This document shows positions 1 to 9,244 of a stretch of DNA of 64,000 nt, piece by piece (positions within the stretch are counted from its first letter, which is position 1; the number at the start of each line of letters is the position of its first letter). The DNA is from Streptomyces sp. NBS 14/10 (GTDB lineage: Bacteria; Actinomycetota; Actinomycetes; Streptomycetales; Streptomycetaceae): the NCBI RefSeq assembly GCF_002224125.1, contig NZ_NCSM01000008.1:62825-126824 (forward strand), read 5' to 3'. A program made the translations under genes and the position numbers. The notes beneath the pieces are model-generated. The model was not told the DNA's origin and searched no databases. It saw only the letters and a program-made list of their open reading frames with translations.

Positions 1-80
1 GCGCTGACGTGCTCGCGCCGCGCTGACGTGCTCGCGCCGCGCTGACGCGCTCGCGCCGCGCTGACGCGCTCGCTGACGCG
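1..80. repeat. 19-bp tandem repeat, about 3.8 copies, continuing off the window edge
   Basis: Units GCGCTGACGTGCTCGCGCC begin at 1, 20 and 39 (the third with C for T at one position), followed by a partial copy from 58 that breaks into a shorter CTGACGCG motif. The array probably extends upstream of base 1. It lies downstream of the decarboxylase gene, which reads away on the minus strand. No gene was seen in 81–204. Confidence 0.9.
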
Positions 81-204
81 ACGTACGGGACACCGGGACC
101 GGGGTGCGATGGGCCGGGCGTCGCGCTCGACGCGCTGCCCCTGCCCCGTACGCCCCGCTCGCGTGCACGCCACCCGCGTCCCGCGCGTCCCGCACGCGTG
201 CGGA

Positions 205-1629
205 TCACAGCCCCGACAACGCACCCGCGTGCTCGCCGCCGCTCTCGGCGACGATCTCGTCGAGGGACTGCGGCGAGCGGACGGGGGCGAAGCGCACGCG
301 GGTGTTCTTGCCGCTGCCGGAGATTGAGAAGCCGTAGATGCCGGGGCGGGGCAGGCTGTTGTAGGCGAAGTGGTTGGAGACGTAGTACGCGCCCGTGTCG
401 AGCAGCGCGACCAGGTCGCCCGGCTGGAGCTCGGGCAGCGGCCGGTCCACGGCGACCAGGTCGCCCGCGAAGCAGCACGGCCCGGCGACGTCCTGGGCGA
501 CCGGGCCGTCGGGCCCGGTCGGCTTGGGCACGCCCTCCCCGTCGTAGGCCATCACCCGCAGCGGCCATGACTCCGGGGCGAACACGGTGCGGGTGGCCAG
601 TTGGGCGCCCGCGTGGGTGATGGCGATCGGCCGGCCGCCGGCCGACTTGGCGTACTCCACGCGCGCCAGCACCGTGCCGGACTTGGCGATCAGCGACCGC
701 CCGAACTCGGTGACCAGCCCGTACCGGCCGTCGAACAGTCCGGGGACGGTGTCGCGCAGCAGCAGGGCGTAGTCGAGGTAGTCGGGGGTGATCTCGTCGG
801 AGGCGAAGTTGACGGGCAGCCCGCCGCCGATGTCGAGCGTGTCGATCTGCTGTCGGCCGACGGTCCGGTTGATCTCCTCGGCGAGCTCGTATGTGGCCCG
901 TACGCCCGCCGCCATCAGCTCCAGCGGGCAGCCCTGCGAGCCCACATGTGCGTGCAGCCGGGTCAGCCAGGGCCGTTTGGTGAACGCGTTCACAACCCAC
1001 TCGCGCGCCCCCGGGTCGAGCAGCGCCACCCCGAACTTCGAGGTCGCGGTGGCGGTGCTGAGCGCCCCGATGCTGCCGCCGCCCACCTGCGGATTGACCC
1101 GCAGCCCGAGCGGGCCGGGCGGCAGCGCGGGGCCGGGGCCCGTCCGCGGCCGTACGAGCGCGTCGAGGCGCGCCAGCTCCTGCGGGTTGTCGGCGTTGAC
1201 CGCGATGCCGAGCTCGATGGCCTCGCGCAGCTCGGCGGTGGTCTTGGCGGGCGCGTCGAGCACGATGTGCTCGGGCCTGACCCCCGCGGCCCGGGCCAGG
1301 GCCAGCTCGCCGGGGCTGGCCACCTCGCAGCCGATCCCCTCGTCGGCCAGCAGCCGCAGTACGGGGACCAGCGAGGCGGCCTTGACGGCGAAGGCGTGCA
1401 GCACGGGCGTGCCCGGCGCGACGACCTCGTTGAAGGCGGCCCACAGCTCGGCCGCGGCGGCCCGGATGCCGGCCACGTCCAGCAGCCCGACGACGGGCTG
1501 ATCGGGCCCGATCAGCCGCTGCTCCACGGCGGCCCGCACCGCCCGCTCCCGCCGCCGGGCGGCTGCCTGCGCGCCCGCCCCTGCGCCTGCTCCCGCCCCT
1601 GCCCCCGTCGCCACCGGATTCGATGTCAT
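205..1629 (-). CDS. Type III PLP-dependent decarboxylase (DapDC/OrnDC fold)
   Basis: 474-residue alanine-racemase-fold decarboxylase of the diaminopimelate/ornithine/arginine decarboxylase family. Visible motifs are the PLP lysine in HAFAVKAASL, HVGSQG, the phosphate-binding glycine loop DIGGGLP, and the C-terminal CCFAGD and GAYYVSNHFAYNSLPRPG segment that supplies the substrate-binding Cys/Asp and Tyr. The start is the ATG at 1629, which gives MTSNPVATGAGAG; longer minus-strand reading runs through the MerR gene and is not credible. The first 25 residues are an Ala-Gly tract. The substrate cannot be told: this secondary clade is distinct from the housekeeping lysA type. It ends next to the MerR gene in the same orientation, so co-transcription is possible. 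Confidence 0.85.
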   Translation of the reverse strand: MTSNPVATGAGAGAGAGAGAQAAARRRERAVRAAVEQRLIGPDQPVVGLLDVAGIRAAAAELWAAFNEVVAPGTPVLHAFAVKAASLVPVLRLLADEGIGCEVASPGELALARAAGVRPEHIVLDAPAKTTAELREAIELGIAVNADNPQELARLDALVRPRTGPGPALPPGPLGLRVNPQVGGGSIGALSTATATSKFGVALLDPGAREWVVNAFTKRPWLTRLHAHVGSQGCPLELMAAGVRATYELAEEINRTVGRQQIDTLDIGGGLPVNFASDEITPDYLDYALLLRDTVPGLFDGRYGLVTEFGRSLIAKSGTVLARVEYAKSAGGRPIAITHAGAQLATRTVFAPESWPLRVMAYDGEGVPKPTGPDGPVAQDVAGPCCFAGDLVAVDRPLPELQPGDLVALLDTGAYYVSNHFAYNSLPRPGIYGFSISGSGKNTRVRFAPVRSPQSLDEIVAESGGEHAGALSGL

Positions 1630-1700
1630 GTCGCCAGCCAACCACCATGCGTCCCGGCCGCCCAGCCCGTCCCGCCCGTTGTCCCGCGTGGTGGGCCAGC

Positions 1701-2147
1701 TCAGCCCGCCGCCTGGGTGCGTGTGGAGTCCAGGTCGCGGCCGAGGTCGCGCAGCGGGCCGCCGACCCGCTGCGCGAGCCCGTCGCGCAGCTCCGTCAGC
1801 CGCTCGATGCGCTCGTCGAGATACGCCAGCCGACGCCGGACGATCATGTTGGGGAGGGTGCACAGGCCCGGCTCCCCGTCGGCCCGGGGCTCTCCGGGCG
1901 CGGGGCGGTCGCGGGCGCGGCGGTTCGCGGGGAGCGCTTCGATGGCCGCCACGAGGGCCCGTACGTCCTCGATGGTCAGGCCCGCGGTCAGCAGCTCGCG
2001 CACGGCGCGCAGATGCCGTACGTCCTCGGCCGTGTAGTCGCGGTGGCCGGAGGATGTGCGGCGCGCGGTGAGCAGTCCGCGCTGCTCGTAGTAGCGCAGC
2101 GCCCGCGGTGTCAGCCCGGCGGCAGCGGCCGCGTCCCCGATCCGCAT
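1701..2147 (-). CDS. MerR family transcriptional regulator
   Basis: 148 residues. The N-terminus MRIGDAAAAAGLTPRALRYYEQRGLL is the MerR winged helix with its RYYEQRGLL signature, followed by the second wing (HRDYTAEDVRHLRAV) and a dimerisation coiled coil. No CxC or other metal-binding cysteine pattern is visible in the effector region, so a redox or small-molecule signal is more likely than a metal. It lies 57 bp downstream of an NADP-dependent oxidoreductase gene in the same orientation. A 14-bp perfect palindrome upstream of that gene (3350–3363) is the obvious operator candidate. Confidence 0.9.
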   Translation of the reverse strand: MRIGDAAAAAGLTPRALRYYEQRGLLTARRTSSGHRDYTAEDVRHLRAVRELLTAGLTIEDVRALVAAIEALPANRRARDRPAPGEPRADGEPGLCTLPNMIVRRRLAYLDERIERLTELRDGLAQRVGGPLRDLGRDLDSTRTQAAG

Positions 2148-2204
2148 GGGTCCCCCGTTCCCTCTGTGCCTTTCCGCCTCGGCGCCATTGTCGCGCCGGG
2201 CCGC

Positions 2205-3284
2205 CTACAACTCCACCAGCACCGCGCCCACATGGCGGCCCTCGACCAGTTCGCACAGCGCGCGCGGCGCCTGCTCGACGCCCCGCAGCCGGGTGTGCGG
2301 GTAGGTCATCGTGCCCTCGCGCAGCGCGCCGCCGAATTCGCGCTCGTACCGCGGATACGCGTCCATATGGTCGAAGGCCGCGGTGCCGCGCAGCGTGATC
2401 CCCCGGGCGATGAGGTCGAAGGTGCTGATCGGGACGGTGGCCATGGCGTCGCCGGTGAGCTGCGCGGACAGCGCGCCGACGAGGGCGAAGCGGGCGCCCC
2501 GGCGGGCCACGGCCAGCGCGGCCAGCAGCTGTTCGCCGCCGACGTTGTCGAAGAGCGCGTCGATGCCGTCCGGGGCCGCCTCGCGCAGCTGGTCCTCGAT
2601 CGGTCCGGCGCCCCGGACCACGGCCGCGTCGTAGCCGAGCTCCTTGACCAGGTATTCGGCCTTGCGCGGGGAGCCGGTGGAGCCGATGACCCGGGCGGCG
2701 CCGTGCAGCCGGGCGAACTGCCCGGCCAGTGTGCCGACCCCGCCGGCCGCGCCGCTGACGAACACCGTGTCCCCGTCCCGTACCTCGGCCCCGCGCACCA
2801 CCCCCAGCCAGGCGGCGAAGCCCTGCGACAGATACGCGGCGGGGTCGGGCAGCGCCCCAGGGCTCAGCCGCTCCGCCTCGGCGGCGTCCACGACCGCGTA
2901 CTCGCGCCAGCCCAGCCGGTGCCGGACCAGCGCACCAGGAACGAGGTCGGTGCCGGGCCCGGCCGCGACCACTTCGCCGATGGCGGGGCCGTGCATCGGG
3001 TCGCCGGGCCGTTGCAGCAGCTGGGCCAGGGCGAAGCTGTCGGGGTCGGCGATGGTCAGGGGGCGCATCACGGCGGCGACGTTCATGAGCCGGTTGCGTA
3101 CGAGCACCTGTCCGGGGCCGGGCTCGGGCACGGGGGCGGTGGTGACCTCGAAGTGGTCGGTGGTGAGCGTGCCCTCGGGCCGCGCGGCCAGCAGCACCTG
3201 GCGGTGGGTGGCGGGCACGGCGGCCGGGGCGGGCACGGCGGCCGGGGTGGGCTCGGCGGCCGGGGTGGGCTCGGGCAGCGGCAT
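2205..3284 (-). CDS. NADP-dependent zinc-independent alcohol dehydrogenase (MDR, LTB4DH/CurA-like)
   Basis: 359 residues, medium-chain reductase of the leukotriene B4 12-hydroxydehydrogenase/prostaglandin reductase branch, reducing alpha,beta-unsaturated carbonyls or quinones with NADPH. The nucleotide-binding motif is GAAGGVGTLAGQFA, and no structural or catalytic zinc cysteines are seen. The ATG at 3284 has a GAGGAG Shine-Dalgarno at the right distance, so the unusual N-terminal Pro-Ala tract (PTPAAEPTPAAVPAPAAVPA) seems to be translated; it is encoded by near-identical 15–18 bp DNA repeats (about 3216–3275). Co-directional with the downstream MerR gene. Confidence 0.88.
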   Translation of the reverse strand: MPLPEPTPAAEPTPAAVPAPAAVPATHRQVLLAARPEGTLTTDHFEVTTAPVPEPGPGQVLVRNRLMNVAAVMRPLTIADPDSFALAQLLQRPGDPMHGPAIGEVVAAGPGTDLVPGALVRHRLGWREYAVVDAAEAERLSPGALPDPAAYLSQGFAAWLGVVRGAEVRDGDTVFVSGAAGGVGTLAGQFARLHGAARVIGSTGSPRKAEYLVKELGYDAAVVRGAGPIEDQLREAAPDGIDALFDNVGGEQLLAALAVARRGARFALVGALSAQLTGDAMATVPISTFDLIARGITLRGTAAFDHMDAYPRYEREFGGALREGTMTYPHTRLRGVEQAPRALCELVEGRHVGAVLVEL

Positions 3285-3349
3285 GGAGCGCTCCTCGGTG
3301 TGGTGGGAGTTGCGGTGGCAGTGGAGCGGAACGCCGAGACGGTAAGACC

Positions 3350-3363
3350 TGACGTATACGTCA
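3350..3363. promoter_or_regulatory. Perfect palindrome TGACGTATACGTCA, candidate MerR operator
   Basis: A 14-bp perfect inverted repeat lies 66 bp upstream of the oxidoreductase start. On the minus strand it begins with TTGACG, so it would overlap a -35 element, as is usual for MerR operators. It also sits between the divergent oxidoreductase and hutU genes. The regulator assignment is inferred from neighbourhood only. Confidence 0.6.
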
Positions 3364-3402
3364 ACCGCAAGCCCGTCAGCCGGAACACTCCGCGAGGCGG
3401 TA

Positions 3403-3439
3403 TTGACTAGCTCTATTCATCAAGGTGAAGATGTGAATA
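3403..3439 (+). promoter_or_regulatory. Candidate hut operon promoter with overlapping inverted repeat
   Basis: TTGACT at 3403–3408 and GAAGAT at 3427–3432 are 18 bp apart, an acceptable Streptomyces housekeeping promoter. An inverted repeat TATTCA (3414–3419) / TGAATA (3434–3439) covers the -10 region and could be a repressor site. It lies 35–70 bp upstream of the hutU start, in a local AT-rich patch. Confidence 0.4.
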
Positions 3440-3473
3440 TCTCGATCCAGTCGACGGCAGGGAGGCACGGCCC

Positions 3474-5138
3474 ATGTCAGGACCGCGACCCGTACGCGCA
3501 CCGCGCGGCACCGAGCTCAGCGCCCGGGGATGGCAGCAGGAGGCCGCCCTCCGGATGCTGCAGAACAACCTCGACCCGGAGGTCGCCGAGCACCCGGACA
3601 AGCTCGTGGTCTACGGCGGCACGGGCAAGGCGGCCCGCGACTGGCGCTCGTTCGACGCCATGGTCCGCACGCTGACCACGCTCAAGCAGGACGAGACGAT
3701 GCTGGTCCAGTCGGGCCGGCCGGTCGGCGTGATGCAGACCCACGAATGGGCGCCGCGCGTGCTGATCGCCAACTCCAACCTGGTCGGCGACTGGGCCAAC
3801 TGGGAGGAGTTCCGCCGCCTGGAGGCGCTGGGCCTGATCATGTACGGCCAGATGACCGCGGGCTCGTGGATCTACATCGGCACCCAGGGCATCCTCCAGG
3901 GCACGTACGAGACCTTCGCCGCGGTCGCCGCCAAGAAGTTCCACGGCACCCTGGCCGGGACCATCACCCTCACCGCCGGGCTCGGCGGCATGGGCGGCGC
4001 CCAGCCGCTCGCGGTCACCATGAACGACGGCGTCGCCATCTGCGTCGACTGCGACCCGCGCGCCATCGAGCGCCGTATCGAACACCGCTACCTGGACGTA
4101 CGGGCCGACAGCCTGGACCACGCCCTCCAGCTGGCGGTCGAGGCGCGCGACGCCAGGCGGCCGCTGTCCATCGGAGTCCTGGGCAACGCGGCCGAGCTGG
4201 TCCCCCAGCTGCTCGCGATGAACGCCCCCATCGACATCGTCACCGACCAGACCAGCGCCCACGACCCGCTGTCGTATCTGCCGCTGGGCGTGGACTTCGA
4301 CGAGATGGCCTCGTACGCCGCCGAGAAGCCCGCCGACTTCACCCAGCGGGCGCGCGAGGCCATGGCGACCCACGTCGAGGCCATGGTCGGCTTCATGGAC
4401 GCGGGCGCCGAGGTCTTCGACTACGGCAACTCGATCCGCGGCGAGGCCCAGCTGGCCGGCTACGACCGCGCCTTCGCCTTCCCCGGCTTCGTACCCGCCT
4501 ACATCCGGCCCCTCTTCAGCGAGGGCAAGGGCCCCTTCCGCTGGGCGGCGCTGTCCGGCGACCCCAAGGACATCGCGGCCACCGACAAGGCCATCCTCGA
4601 CCTCTTCCCGGAGAACGAGTCGCTGGCCCGCTGGATCAAGCTGGCGGGGGAGCGGGTCCACTTCCAGGGCCTGCCCGCCCGGATCTGCTGGCTCGGCTAC
4701 GGCGAGCGCGACAAGGCGGGCGAGCGCTTCAACGAGATGGTGGCCGACGGCACGCTCGCCGCGCCGCTCGCGATCGGCCGCGACCACCTGGACTGCGGCT
4801 CGGTGGCCTCCCCGTACCGCGAGACCGAGGCGATGCTCGACGGCTCGGACGCGATCGCGGACTGGCCGCTGCTGAACGCCATGGTCAACGTCGCCTCGGG
4901 CGCGTCCTGGGTCTCCATCCACCACGGCGGCGGCGTCGGGATGGGCCGCTCCATCCACGCCGGCCAGGTCACCGTCGCCGACGGTACGCCGCTGGCGGGC
5001 GAGAAGATCCGCCGCGTGCTGACGAACGACCCGGGCATGGGTGTGATCCGCCACGTCGACGCGGGCTACGACCGCGCGGACGAGGTGGCGGCGGAACGAG
5101 GCGTCCGCATCCCCATGCGCGAGGGCGAAAGCGAATGA
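3474..5138 (+). CDS. hutU: Urocanate hydratase
   Basis: 554 residues, the full length of the urocanase family (EC 4.2.1.49), which converts urocanate to 4-imidazolone-5-propionate with tightly bound NAD+. Family signatures include the start [34 protein letters not shown], the glycine-rich [23 protein letters not shown] and [16 protein letters not shown]. The ATG follows a GGGAGG ribosome-binding site. It is the first gene of the hut operon; its TGA overlaps the ATG of the next gene (ATGA). Histidase (hutH) is not in the window, so the operon covers the later steps only. Confidence 0.97.
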   Translation: MSGPRPVRAPRGTELSARGWQQEAALRMLQNNLDPEVAEHPDKLVVYGGTGKAARDWRSFDAMVRTLTTLKQDETMLVQSGRPVGVMQTHEWAPRVLIANSNLVGDWANWEEFRRLEALGLIMYGQMTAGSWIYIGTQGILQGTYETFAAVAAKKFHGTLAGTITLTAGLGGMGGAQPLAVTMNDGVAICVDCDPRAIERRIEHRYLDVRADSLDHALQLAVEARDARRPLSIGVLGNAAELVPQLLAMNAPIDIVTDQTSAHDPLSYLPLGVDFDEMASYAAEKPADFTQRAREAMATHVEAMVGFMDAGAEVFDYGNSIRGEAQLAGYDRAFAFPGFVPAYIRPLFSEGKGPFRWAALSGDPKDIAATDKAILDLFPENESLARWIKLAGERVHFQGLPARICWLGYGERDKAGERFNEMVADGTLAAPLAIGRDHLDCGSVASPYRETEAMLDGSDAIADWPLLNAMVNVASGASWVSIHHGGGVGMGRSIHAGQVTVADGTPLAGEKIRRVLTNDPGMGVIRHVDAGYDRADEVAAERGVRIPMREGESE

Positions 5139-6469
5139 GTGTGGGCAGTCGTCCCGCAGAGGGGGCACCTCCCAGCGGTAGCTGGGGGAGGGACGGGTGG
5201 GCACACCCCGACCACCGGCCCGCACCCGCCCACGAAACGGAACCGCAGGCGGCGCCAAGCGCACCACCCGGCTTCCACGAAATGTGGCGCGACCTCCTCC
5301 CCATCGGCCGCAACGCGTCAACCAACGGCTACCGCCGCTACGCCTGGACCCCCGCCGACGCCGACTGCCGCACCTGGTTCCGCGCCCAGGCGGAAACCCG
5401 CGGCCTCGCCTACGAGGAGGACCGCAACGGCAACCAGTGGGCCTGGCTCGGCGACCCGACCGCCGGGGACGCGGTCGTCACGGGCTCGCACCTGGACTCC
5501 GTACCGGACGGCGGCGCCTTCGACGGCCCGCTCGGCGTCGTCTCGTCCTTCGCCGCGCTGGACGAGCTGCGCTCGCGCGGGGCGCGCCCCGCCAAGCCGC
5601 TCGCCATCGTCAACTTCGGTGACGAGGAGGGTGCCCGCTTCGGCCTGGCCTGCGTCGGCTCGCGGCTGACCGCCGGGCAGCTGGGCGTCGAGCAGGCGCA
5701 TGCGCTGCGCGACGGTGACGGGGTGAGCCTGGCGCAGGCCATGGAGCGGGCCGGGTACGACCCGGAGGCGATCGGCCCCGACCCGGAGCGGCTGGCCCGC
5801 ATCGGCGCGTTCGTGGAGCTGCACGTCGAGCAGGGCCGCGCCCTCGCGGAGACAGCGCACCCCGTCGGCGTCGCCTCCGCGATCTGGCCGCACGGCCGCT
5901 GGCGGTTCGACTTCCACGGCGAGGCCAACCACGCCGGGACGACCCGGCTGGACGACCGCCGCGACCCGATGCTGACGTACGCGAACACGGTCCTGGCCGC
6001 CCGTAAGAAGGCCCGGCTCGCCGGGGCGCTGGCGACCTTCGGCAAGGTCGGCGTGGAGCCGAACGGCGTCAACGCCATCGCCTCGCTGGTCCGGGGCTGG
6101 CTGGACTCGCGCGCCCCCGACGAGGAGACGCTTGCGGCGGTCGTCGGCGAGATCGAGCGCGCGGCCGTCGAGCGCGGGCAGCGGGACGGTGTGGACGTCA
6201 AGGTCACGCGGGAGTCGTTCACGCCGGTGGTGGAGTTCGCCCATGGCCTCCGTGACGAGCTGGTACGGCTGCTCAGCGGTGCCCCGGTGCTGCCCACCGG
6301 GGCGGGACACGACGCGGGCATTTTGTCCGCGTCCGTCCCGACCGCCATGCTGTTTGTAAGGAACCCCACAGGCGTCTCGCACTCACCCGCCGAAACGGCG
6401 GCCGAGGATGACTGCCTCGCAGGGGTGACGGCACTCGCCGACGTACTGGAGGGCCTGGCGTGTCGCTGA
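5135..6469 (+). CDS. M20-family amidohydrolase (allantoate amidohydrolase-like), probable hut pathway hydrolase
   Basis: Zinc-dependent amidase/carbamoylase of peptidase family M20 (hydantoinase/carbamoylase type). The dinuclear metal site is visible: [15 protein letters not shown] (His, Asp), [11 protein letters not shown] (Glu-Glu), ELHVEQG and the late GAGHDAG His. The ATG at 5135 overlaps the hutU stop, but the first ~48 residues encode a dispersed repeat ([11 protein letters not shown]) and are not family-like; homology begins near the ATG at 5281 ([13 protein letters not shown]). I list the longer start because of the coupling. Its place between hutU and hutF suggests it removes the formyl group from N-formylglutamate, standing in for hutG. 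That role is inferred; the alternative is true allantoate or N-carbamoyl amino acid hydrolysis. Confidence 0.85.
   Translation: MSVGSRPAEGAPPSGSWGRDGWAHPDHRPAPAHETEPQAAPSAPPGFHEMWRDLLPIGRNASTNGYRRYAWTPADADCRTWFRAQAETRGLAYEEDRNGNQWAWLGDPTAGDAVVTGSHLDSVPDGGAFDGPLGVVSSFAALDELRSRGARPAKPLAIVNFGDEEGARFGLACVGSRLTAGQLGVEQAHALRDGDGVSLAQAMERAGYDPEAIGPDPERLARIGAFVELHVEQGRALAETAHPVGVASAIWPHGRWRFDFHGEANHAGTTRLDDRRDPMLTYANTVLAARKKARLAGALATFGKVGVEPNGVNAIASLVRGWLDSRAPDEETLAAVVGEIERAAVERGQRDGVDVKVTRESFTPVVEFAHGLRDELVRLLSGAPVLPTGAGHDAGILSASVPTAMLFVRNPTGVSHSPAETAAEDDCLAGVTALADVLEGLACR
5158..5191. repeat. Dispersed Streptomyces palindromic repeat at the gene start
   Basis: The segment contains GGGGGCACCTCCCAGC, GGTA and GCTGGGGGAG; CTCCCAGC and GCTGGGGGAG can pair around the GGTA loop. 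From memory this sequence is a common intergenic hairpin repeat in Streptomyces genomes. Here it lies inside the nominal start of the M20 hydrolase gene, which argues that translation may really begin after it. Confidence 0.6.
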
Positions 6470-7809
6470 CGGCGCAGACCTACTGGGCGGAGCATGCCTG
6501 GCTGGGCGGGAGCGTGCAGCCGAACGTGCTCATCGTGACGGCGGTCGACGGCCGGATAAAGGCGGTGCGGGCGAATACGCCCGTGCCGCCGGCCGGGGCC
6601 GTCTGGCTGCGCGGTCTGACCCTCCCGGGCCTGGCCAACGCGCACAGCCACGCCTTTCACCGCGCCCTGCGCGGCGTCGTCCAGGCCGGCACCGGCACGT
6701 TCTGGACCTGGCGCGAGGTGATGTACGGCGTCGCGGACAAGCTCACCCCCGAGCGCTACTTCGAGCTCGCCCGCGCCGTCTACGCCGAGATGACCATGGC
6801 GGGCATCACCTGCGTCGGTGAGTTCCACTACCTCCACCACGCGCCCGGCGGCACCCGCTACGACAACCCCAACGCGATGGGGGAGGCCCTGATCGCGGCC
6901 GCCGCCGACGCCGGGATCAGGATCACCCTCCTCGACACCTGCTATCTCTCCTCCGGCTTCGGCGCCGACCCCAACACCCACCAGCTGCGCTTCTCCGACG
7001 GCTCGGCGGAGGCGTGGGCGGAGCGGGTGTCCGCGCTCAAGGGCGACGGCAACACCCGGATCGGCGCGGCCATCCACTCGGTGCGGGCGGTGCCCGTGGA
7101 CCAGATCGGGACCGTCTCCGGCTGGGCCGACCACCATGCGGCGCCCCTGCATGTCCACCTCTCCGAGCAGACCGCCGAGAACGACGCCTGTGTCGAGGCA
7201 CACGGCTTCACCCCGACCCGGCTGCTCGCCGACCACGGCGTGCTGGGCCCGCGCACCACGGCCGTGCACGCCACCCACCTCACCCCCGGCGACATCCGGC
7301 TGCTGGGCCACTCGGCGACGGGTGTGTGCATGTGCCCGACCACCGAGCGCGACCTCGCCGACGGCATCGGCCCGGCCGCCCAGCTCCAGCAGGCGGGCTC
7401 ACCGCTCTCGCTGGGCAGCGACAGCCATGCTGTGATCGACATCCTGGAAGAGACGCGCGCCATGGAGATGGACGAGCGGCTGCACACCCGCACCCGGGGT
7501 CACTGGAGCGCGGCCCGGCTGCTGCGCGCCGCCACGGTCGACGGCCACGCCGCCCTCGGCTGGGGGGACGACGCGGGCCGGATCGAGCCCGGCGCGCTCG
7601 CCGACCTCACCACGATCGCACTGGATTCCGTCCGCACGGCGGGACCCCCACCCGCCCTCGGGGCCGAGACGGCCGTATTCGCGGCGACCAACGCGGATGT
7701 CCGGCACACCGTCGTCGGCGGGCGCCATGTCGTACGGGACGGGGCTCATCAGCTCGTCCCGCGCGTCCCCGAGGCCCTGGCCGAGTCCATCGCAGCCCTG
7801 CGGGACTGA
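6460..7809 (+). CDS. hutF: Formimidoylglutamate deiminase
   Basis: 449 residues, amidohydrolase-superfamily deiminase converting N-formimino-L-glutamate to N-formyl-L-glutamate plus ammonia. Motifs: the metal HxH in [15 protein letters not shown] in HVHLSEQ, H in VHATHL, and the C-terminal [16 protein letters not shown] with the conserved Asp. The GTG start at 6460 lies within the last 10 bp of the upstream gene and has a GGAGGG Shine-Dalgarno, consistent with translational coupling. The family is typical of the hutF route in Pseudomonas and Streptomyces, where hutG deformylates the product. Confidence 0.95.
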   Translation: MSLTAQTYWAEHAWLGGSVQPNVLIVTAVDGRIKAVRANTPVPPAGAVWLRGLTLPGLANAHSHAFHRALRGVVQAGTGTFWTWREVMYGVADKLTPERYFELARAVYAEMTMAGITCVGEFHYLHHAPGGTRYDNPNAMGEALIAAAADAGIRITLLDTCYLSSGFGADPNTHQLRFSDGSAEAWAERVSALKGDGNTRIGAAIHSVRAVPVDQIGTVSGWADHHAAPLHVHLSEQTAENDACVEAHGFTPTRLLADHGVLGPRTTAVHATHLTPGDIRLLGHSATGVCMCPTTERDLADGIGPAAQLQQAGSPLSLGSDSHAVIDILEETRAMEMDERLHTRTRGHWSAARLLRAATVDGHAALGWGDDAGRIEPGALADLTTIALDSVRTAGPPPALGAETAVFAATNADVRHTVVGGRHVVRDGAHQLVPRVPEALAESIAALRD

Positions 7810-7928
7810 GCCGGAGCCCCACGTACGATCCGCACGGCCCGAACGGCCTTGCGCACGGCCCAGAGCGCGATCGCCACGATCGCCACGACCGCCCCACGCA
7901 AGGCCCTATCAAGGAGAGCTCCCCCGCG

Positions 7929-9098
7929 ATGACGACCGCGACAGCCATCATCGACATCTCCACCCTCGTCACCAACGACCCCTCCCTCGGCGAAGGCCCC
8001 CTCGGTCTGCTCCAGAACGCGGCCGTCGTCTTCGACGGCGACCGCATCGTCTGGGTCGGTGAGTCAAGCAAAGCACCCGCCACTGACAATCAGGTCGACG
8101 CGGGCGGCCGGGCGCTCCTCCCCGGCTTCGTCGACTCCCACTCCCACCTGGTCTTCGCGGGCGATCGGACGGCGGAGTTCAACGCCCGGATGTCCGGCCG
8201 CCCCTACAGCGCGGGCGGCATCCGCACCACCGTCGCCGCCACCCGCGCCGCCTCCGACCAGGACCTGGAGGAGAACGTGGCGCGCTACGTCCGCGAGGCG
8301 CGCCGCCAGGGCACCACGACGCTGGAGATCAAGTCCGGCTACGGCCTCACCTCCCAGGACGAGGCCCGCTCGCTGGAGGTCGCCTCCGCGTTCACCGACG
8401 AGGTCACCTACCTGGGCGCGCATGTGGTGGCGCCCGAGTTCGCCGACGACCCCGCCGCGTATGTGGACCTGGTCACCGGCCCGATGCTGGACCTGTGCGC
8501 CCCGCACGCCCGCTGGATCGACGTGTTCTGCGAGCAGGGTGCCTTCGACGGCGACCAGGCCCGTACGATCCTCACCGCCGGAGCGCAGCGCGGTCTGACC
8601 CCACGGGTGCACGCCAACCAGCTGACCCAGGGCCCCGGCGTCCAGCTGGCCGTCGAGCTGGGCGCCGCCTCCGCCGACCACTGCACGCATCTCTCCGACG
8701 CCGACGTCGACGCCCTGTCCCAGGGCGACACGGTCGCCACCCTGCTGCCGGGCGCGGAGTTCTCCACCCGCTCGCGGTACCCCGACGCGCGGCGCCTGCT
8801 GGACGCGGGCGTGACCGTGGCGCTCTCGCCCGACTGCAACCCGGGCTCGTCCTTCACCAGCTCCATGCCCTTCTGCGTGGCGCTGGCCGTCCGCGAGATG
8901 GGGATGACCCCGGACGAGGCCGTCTGGGCGGCCACGGCGGGCGGGGCGCGGGCCCTGCGCCGTACCGACGTGGGCCGGGTCGCTCCCGGCGCCCGCGCCG
9001 ATCTGACCCTGCTGGACGCCCCCTCGCACGTCCACCTCGCCTACCGCCCCGGCGTCCCCCTCGCCGCGGCGGTCTGGCACGGCGGTACGCTGGTCTGA
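7929..9098 (+). CDS. hutI: Imidazolonepropionase
   Basis: 389 residues, zinc-dependent amidohydrolase that opens 4-imidazolone-5-propionate to N-formimino-L-glutamate. Motifs are [16 protein letters not shown] (metal HxH), [25 protein letters not shown] and [11 protein letters not shown]. The ATG at 7929 follows AAGGAGAG. It is separated from hutF by 119 bp but in the same direction, probably still one transcription unit. The last codons and the TGA are part of the first unit of a 17-bp tandem repeat that runs on downstream. Confidence 0.96.
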   Translation: MTTATAIIDISTLVTNDPSLGEGPLGLLQNAAVVFDGDRIVWVGESSKAPATDNQVDAGGRALLPGFVDSHSHLVFAGDRTAEFNARMSGRPYSAGGIRTTVAATRAASDQDLEENVARYVREARRQGTTTLEIKSGYGLTSQDEARSLEVASAFTDEVTYLGAHVVAPEFADDPAAYVDLVTGPMLDLCAPHARWIDVFCEQGAFDGDQARTILTAGAQRGLTPRVHANQLTQGPGVQLAVELGAASADHCTHLSDADVDALSQGDTVATLLPGAEFSTRSRYPDARRLLDAGVTVALSPDCNPGSSFTSSMPFCVALAVREMGMTPDEAVWAATAGGARALRRTDVGRVAPGARADLTLLDAPSHVHLAYRPGVPLAAAVWHGGTLV

Positions 9099-9204
9099 CA
9101 GGCCTTCTGGTCTGACAGGCCTTCTGGTCTGACCGGCAGCCTGGCCTGATCGGCAGCCTGACCGGCGCCTTGGTCTGACGGGCGCCCTGGTCGGAACAGG
9201 GCCC
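9091..9204. repeat. 17-bp tandem repeat starting in the hutI stop codon
   Basis: TGGTCTGACAGGCCTTC occurs exactly at 9091–9107 and 9108–9124. Diverged copies follow at 9125–9141 and 9142–9158, a shortened one near 9159–9170, and more at 9171–9187 and 9188–9204. The first unit holds the final hutI codon and TGA, so the array apparently grew by duplicating the gene end. It fills most of the gap to the convergent oxidoreductase and no separate classical terminator is evident. Confidence 0.88.
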
Positions 9205-9244
9205 CCGGTTACGGCCGCCCCGGTCCGACTCGGGCCAGACCGGG

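Noticed and set aside
1..80. CRISPR array
   Set aside because: Units are contiguous 19-mers without spacers and no cas genes are present; likewise the arrays at 9091, 18077 and 23539.
601..2037. 478-residue open frame on the plus strand opposite the decarboxylase
   Set aside because: Mirror of a real gene in GC-rich DNA; Arg/Gly/Pro-rich composition and no family similarity, while the minus-strand frame has all PLP-decarboxylase motifs.
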